DNA of 64,000 nt. Origin: Clostridia bacterium. GTDB taxonomy: Bacteria > Bacillota > Clostridia > Christensenellales > Aristaeellaceae. The stretch lies in the NCBI GenBank assembly GCA_017447185.1, contig JAFSOC010000024.1, positions 38,776-102,775 of the forward strand, given 5' to 3'. This document shows, one piece after another, positions 63,971 to 64,000 of this stretch. How positions within the stretch are numbered: the first letter of the stretch is position 1; the number at the start of each line of letters is the position of its first letter. A model generated the notes under the pieces. The model did no database searches and was not told the DNA's origin. It worked only from the letters and a program-made list of their open reading frames with translations. Both the position numbers and the translations under genes were made by a program.

Positions 63971-64000
63971 GGAAGGCACGGCAAATAGCACCCTGCTGTC

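Overview
The window reads as chromosome of a GC-rich anaerobic Gram-positive of the Clostridia type, possibly a gut or rumen lineage. This is inferred from the electron-bifurcating [FeFe]-hydrogenase cluster, strong AGGAGG ribosome sites, lipoprotein-type binding proteins, CotH/CE2 surface genes, a split ThrE exporter and the absence of outer-membrane genes. No 16S rRNA is present, so the species cannot be named.

Layout. 0-2.5 kb: end of a nucleoside-type ABC importer (partial ATPase and two permeases). 2.5-5.2 kb: DegV fatty-acid-binding protein, anchored peptidoglycan-binding protein and an O-antigen-ligase-like membrane protein. 5.2-9.9 kb: complete carbohydrate ABC importer with its own ATPase. 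9.9-11.7 kb: long coiled-coil lipoprotein. 11.7-16.1 kb: a module bounded by two copies of a 114-bp fragment of a phage sigma-like gene; it holds a LytS-type kinase, an XRE-receiver fusion regulator and a tandem DUF3089 hydrolase. 16.1-16.8 kb: RelE/HigA-type toxin-antitoxin pair with a palindromic operator inside its promoter. 16.9-19.3 kb: LarC, an ECF S component and a VOC protein.

19.35-32.8 kb is an accessory island. It starts at a HAD gene broken exactly at the stop codon of an AlbA_2/ATPase gene, then has a complete type I restriction-modification operon (hsdRMS) and a prophage remnant (regulators, portal-like protein, terminase, small proteins). It ends beside tRNA-Met and initiator tRNA-fMet, with an inverted tRNA fragment at the junction.

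33.1-44.8 kb: split ThrE exporter; a divergent two-gene operon (HD-RyR protein and SLOG-membrane protein) that looks like a nucleotide-signalling conflict system; then an OmpR-type two-component system next to an ABC/FtsX exporter with a secreted partner. 44.8-54.6 kb: dCMP deaminase, DUF6062, and a hydrogenase region with DRTGG proteins, small ATPases, a HydS-like sensory hydrogenase, a PHP protein and HydC/HydB/HydA. 54.6-60.2 kb: FRG protein, Cthe_2159-like protein, CotH kinase, HAD phosphatase and CE2-like esterase. 60.2-63.7 kb: a tandem cyclic-nucleotide-binding protein followed by a TIM-barrel/PAS/class III cyclase fusion and a small membrane protein. The last 340 bases hold a promoter, a nine-residue leader ORF and a terminator.

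The strongest candidates for undescribed systems are the HD-RyR/SLOG operon (34.5-38.2 kb) and the TIM-PAS-cyclase/double-CNB cluster (60.3-63.7 kb). Coding starts below were moved to the codon best placed behind a ribosome site where the longest frame was not supported. All family calls come from motif recognition by eye.
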